Shown here in pieces: positions 6,961 through 7,022 of a stretch of DNA of 7,022 bases. The notes under the pieces were generated by a model, which did no database searches, was not told where the DNA came from, and saw only the letters and a program-made list of their open reading frames with translations. The position numbers were made by a program, and so were the translations under genes. This DNA is from an uncultured Opitutia bacterium. GTDB lineage: Bacteria; Verrucomicrobiota; Verrucomicrobiia; Opitutales; UBA953. Numbering within the stretch: position 1 is the stretch's first letter; every line of letters begins with the position of its first letter. Where the stretch lies: positions 1 through 7,022 of the forward strand of contig CAIVYX010000077.1 in assembly GCA_903910245.1 (NCBI GenBank), written 5' to 3'.

Positions 6961-6984
6961 CGAGGTTTCCTGTCTCTTTGCGGA

Positions 6985-7022
6985 TTAACGCTTCGAGAAC
7001 TGGAAGCGCTTGCGGGCACCAG
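6985..7022 (-). CDS. rpsI: 30S ribosomal protein S9, C-terminal fragment
   Basis: Only the last 12 codons and the TAA stop fall in the window, the first of them partial. The readable end is GARKRFQFSKR. The basic QFSKR terminus is the hallmark of bacterial S9, whose C-terminal tail reaches the ribosomal P site and contacts tRNA. The rest of the gene, and usually rplM before it, would lie beyond the right edge. The strong terminator 24 nt downstream agrees with the end of a highly expressed ribosomal operon. With so few residues, the call rests on this tail motif and the context. Confidence 0.82.
   Translation of the reverse strand, partial: GARKRFQFSKR

Noticed and set aside
6872..6984. ARG box, T-box, riboswitch or leader peptide upstream of argC
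   Set aside because: After the rpsI terminator only 59 nt remain; I saw no palindromic operator, no second hairpin and no short frame rich in arginine codons.
6573..7019. Minus-strand 148-codon frame overlapping the start of argC and rpsI
   Set aside because: It reads through the rpsI terminator in another frame of argC and is rich in Arg/Pro/Ser, typical of a shifted frame.
1..7022. A novel defence, mobile or otherwise undescribed system
   Set aside because: Every stretch over about 115 nt is explained by known arginine genes, a tRNA or terminators. There are no repeats, insertion-sequence ends, attachment sites or compositional breaks; tRNA-Cys has no integrase or duplicated 3' end nearby.

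Overview
This is a GC-rich bacterial window filled almost entirely by a six-gene arginine biosynthesis cluster on the minus strand. In transcription order (right to left) it reads argC, argJ, argB, argD, argF, argG. On the right edge, upstream of argC, are the last codons of a gene whose product ends like ribosomal protein S9 (rpsI), followed by a strong intrinsic terminator. On the left edge, a plus-strand tRNA-Cys(GCA) gene converges on argG, and the two share a bidirectional terminator hairpin.

The six proteins form a nearly complete acetyl-cycle route. ArgJ makes N-acetylglutamate by moving the acetyl group from N-acetylornithine to glutamate, releasing ornithine. ArgB phosphorylates N-acetylglutamate, ArgC reduces the acyl phosphate to the semialdehyde, and ArgD transaminates it to N-acetylornithine. 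ArgF carbamoylates ornithine to citrulline, and ArgG joins citrulline to aspartate. The last enzyme (argininosuccinate lyase, argH), a dedicated acetylglutamate synthase and any ArgR-type regulator are absent from the window. All six genes have intact frames, and their catalytic motifs are recognisable.

The genes are packed tightly: 6 nt between argC and argJ, 50 nt between argJ and argB, a 1-nt TAATG overlap of argB and argD, 68 nt between argD and argF, and 17 nt between argF and argG. None of the six starts has a recognisable Shine-Dalgarno sequence; five have a short pyrimidine tract instead. With the GC-rich, tidy layout, this makes me lean weakly towards a Verrucomicrobiota/Opitutae-like bacterium, but the taxonomy is a guess.

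I see no mobile element, CRISPR array, phage gene or novel system. The window is ordinary core metabolism. The points worth a second look are translation initiation without Shine-Dalgarno sites, a few residue-level variants, and start-codon traps in argB and argF. No stretch longer than about 115 nt lacks a gene.
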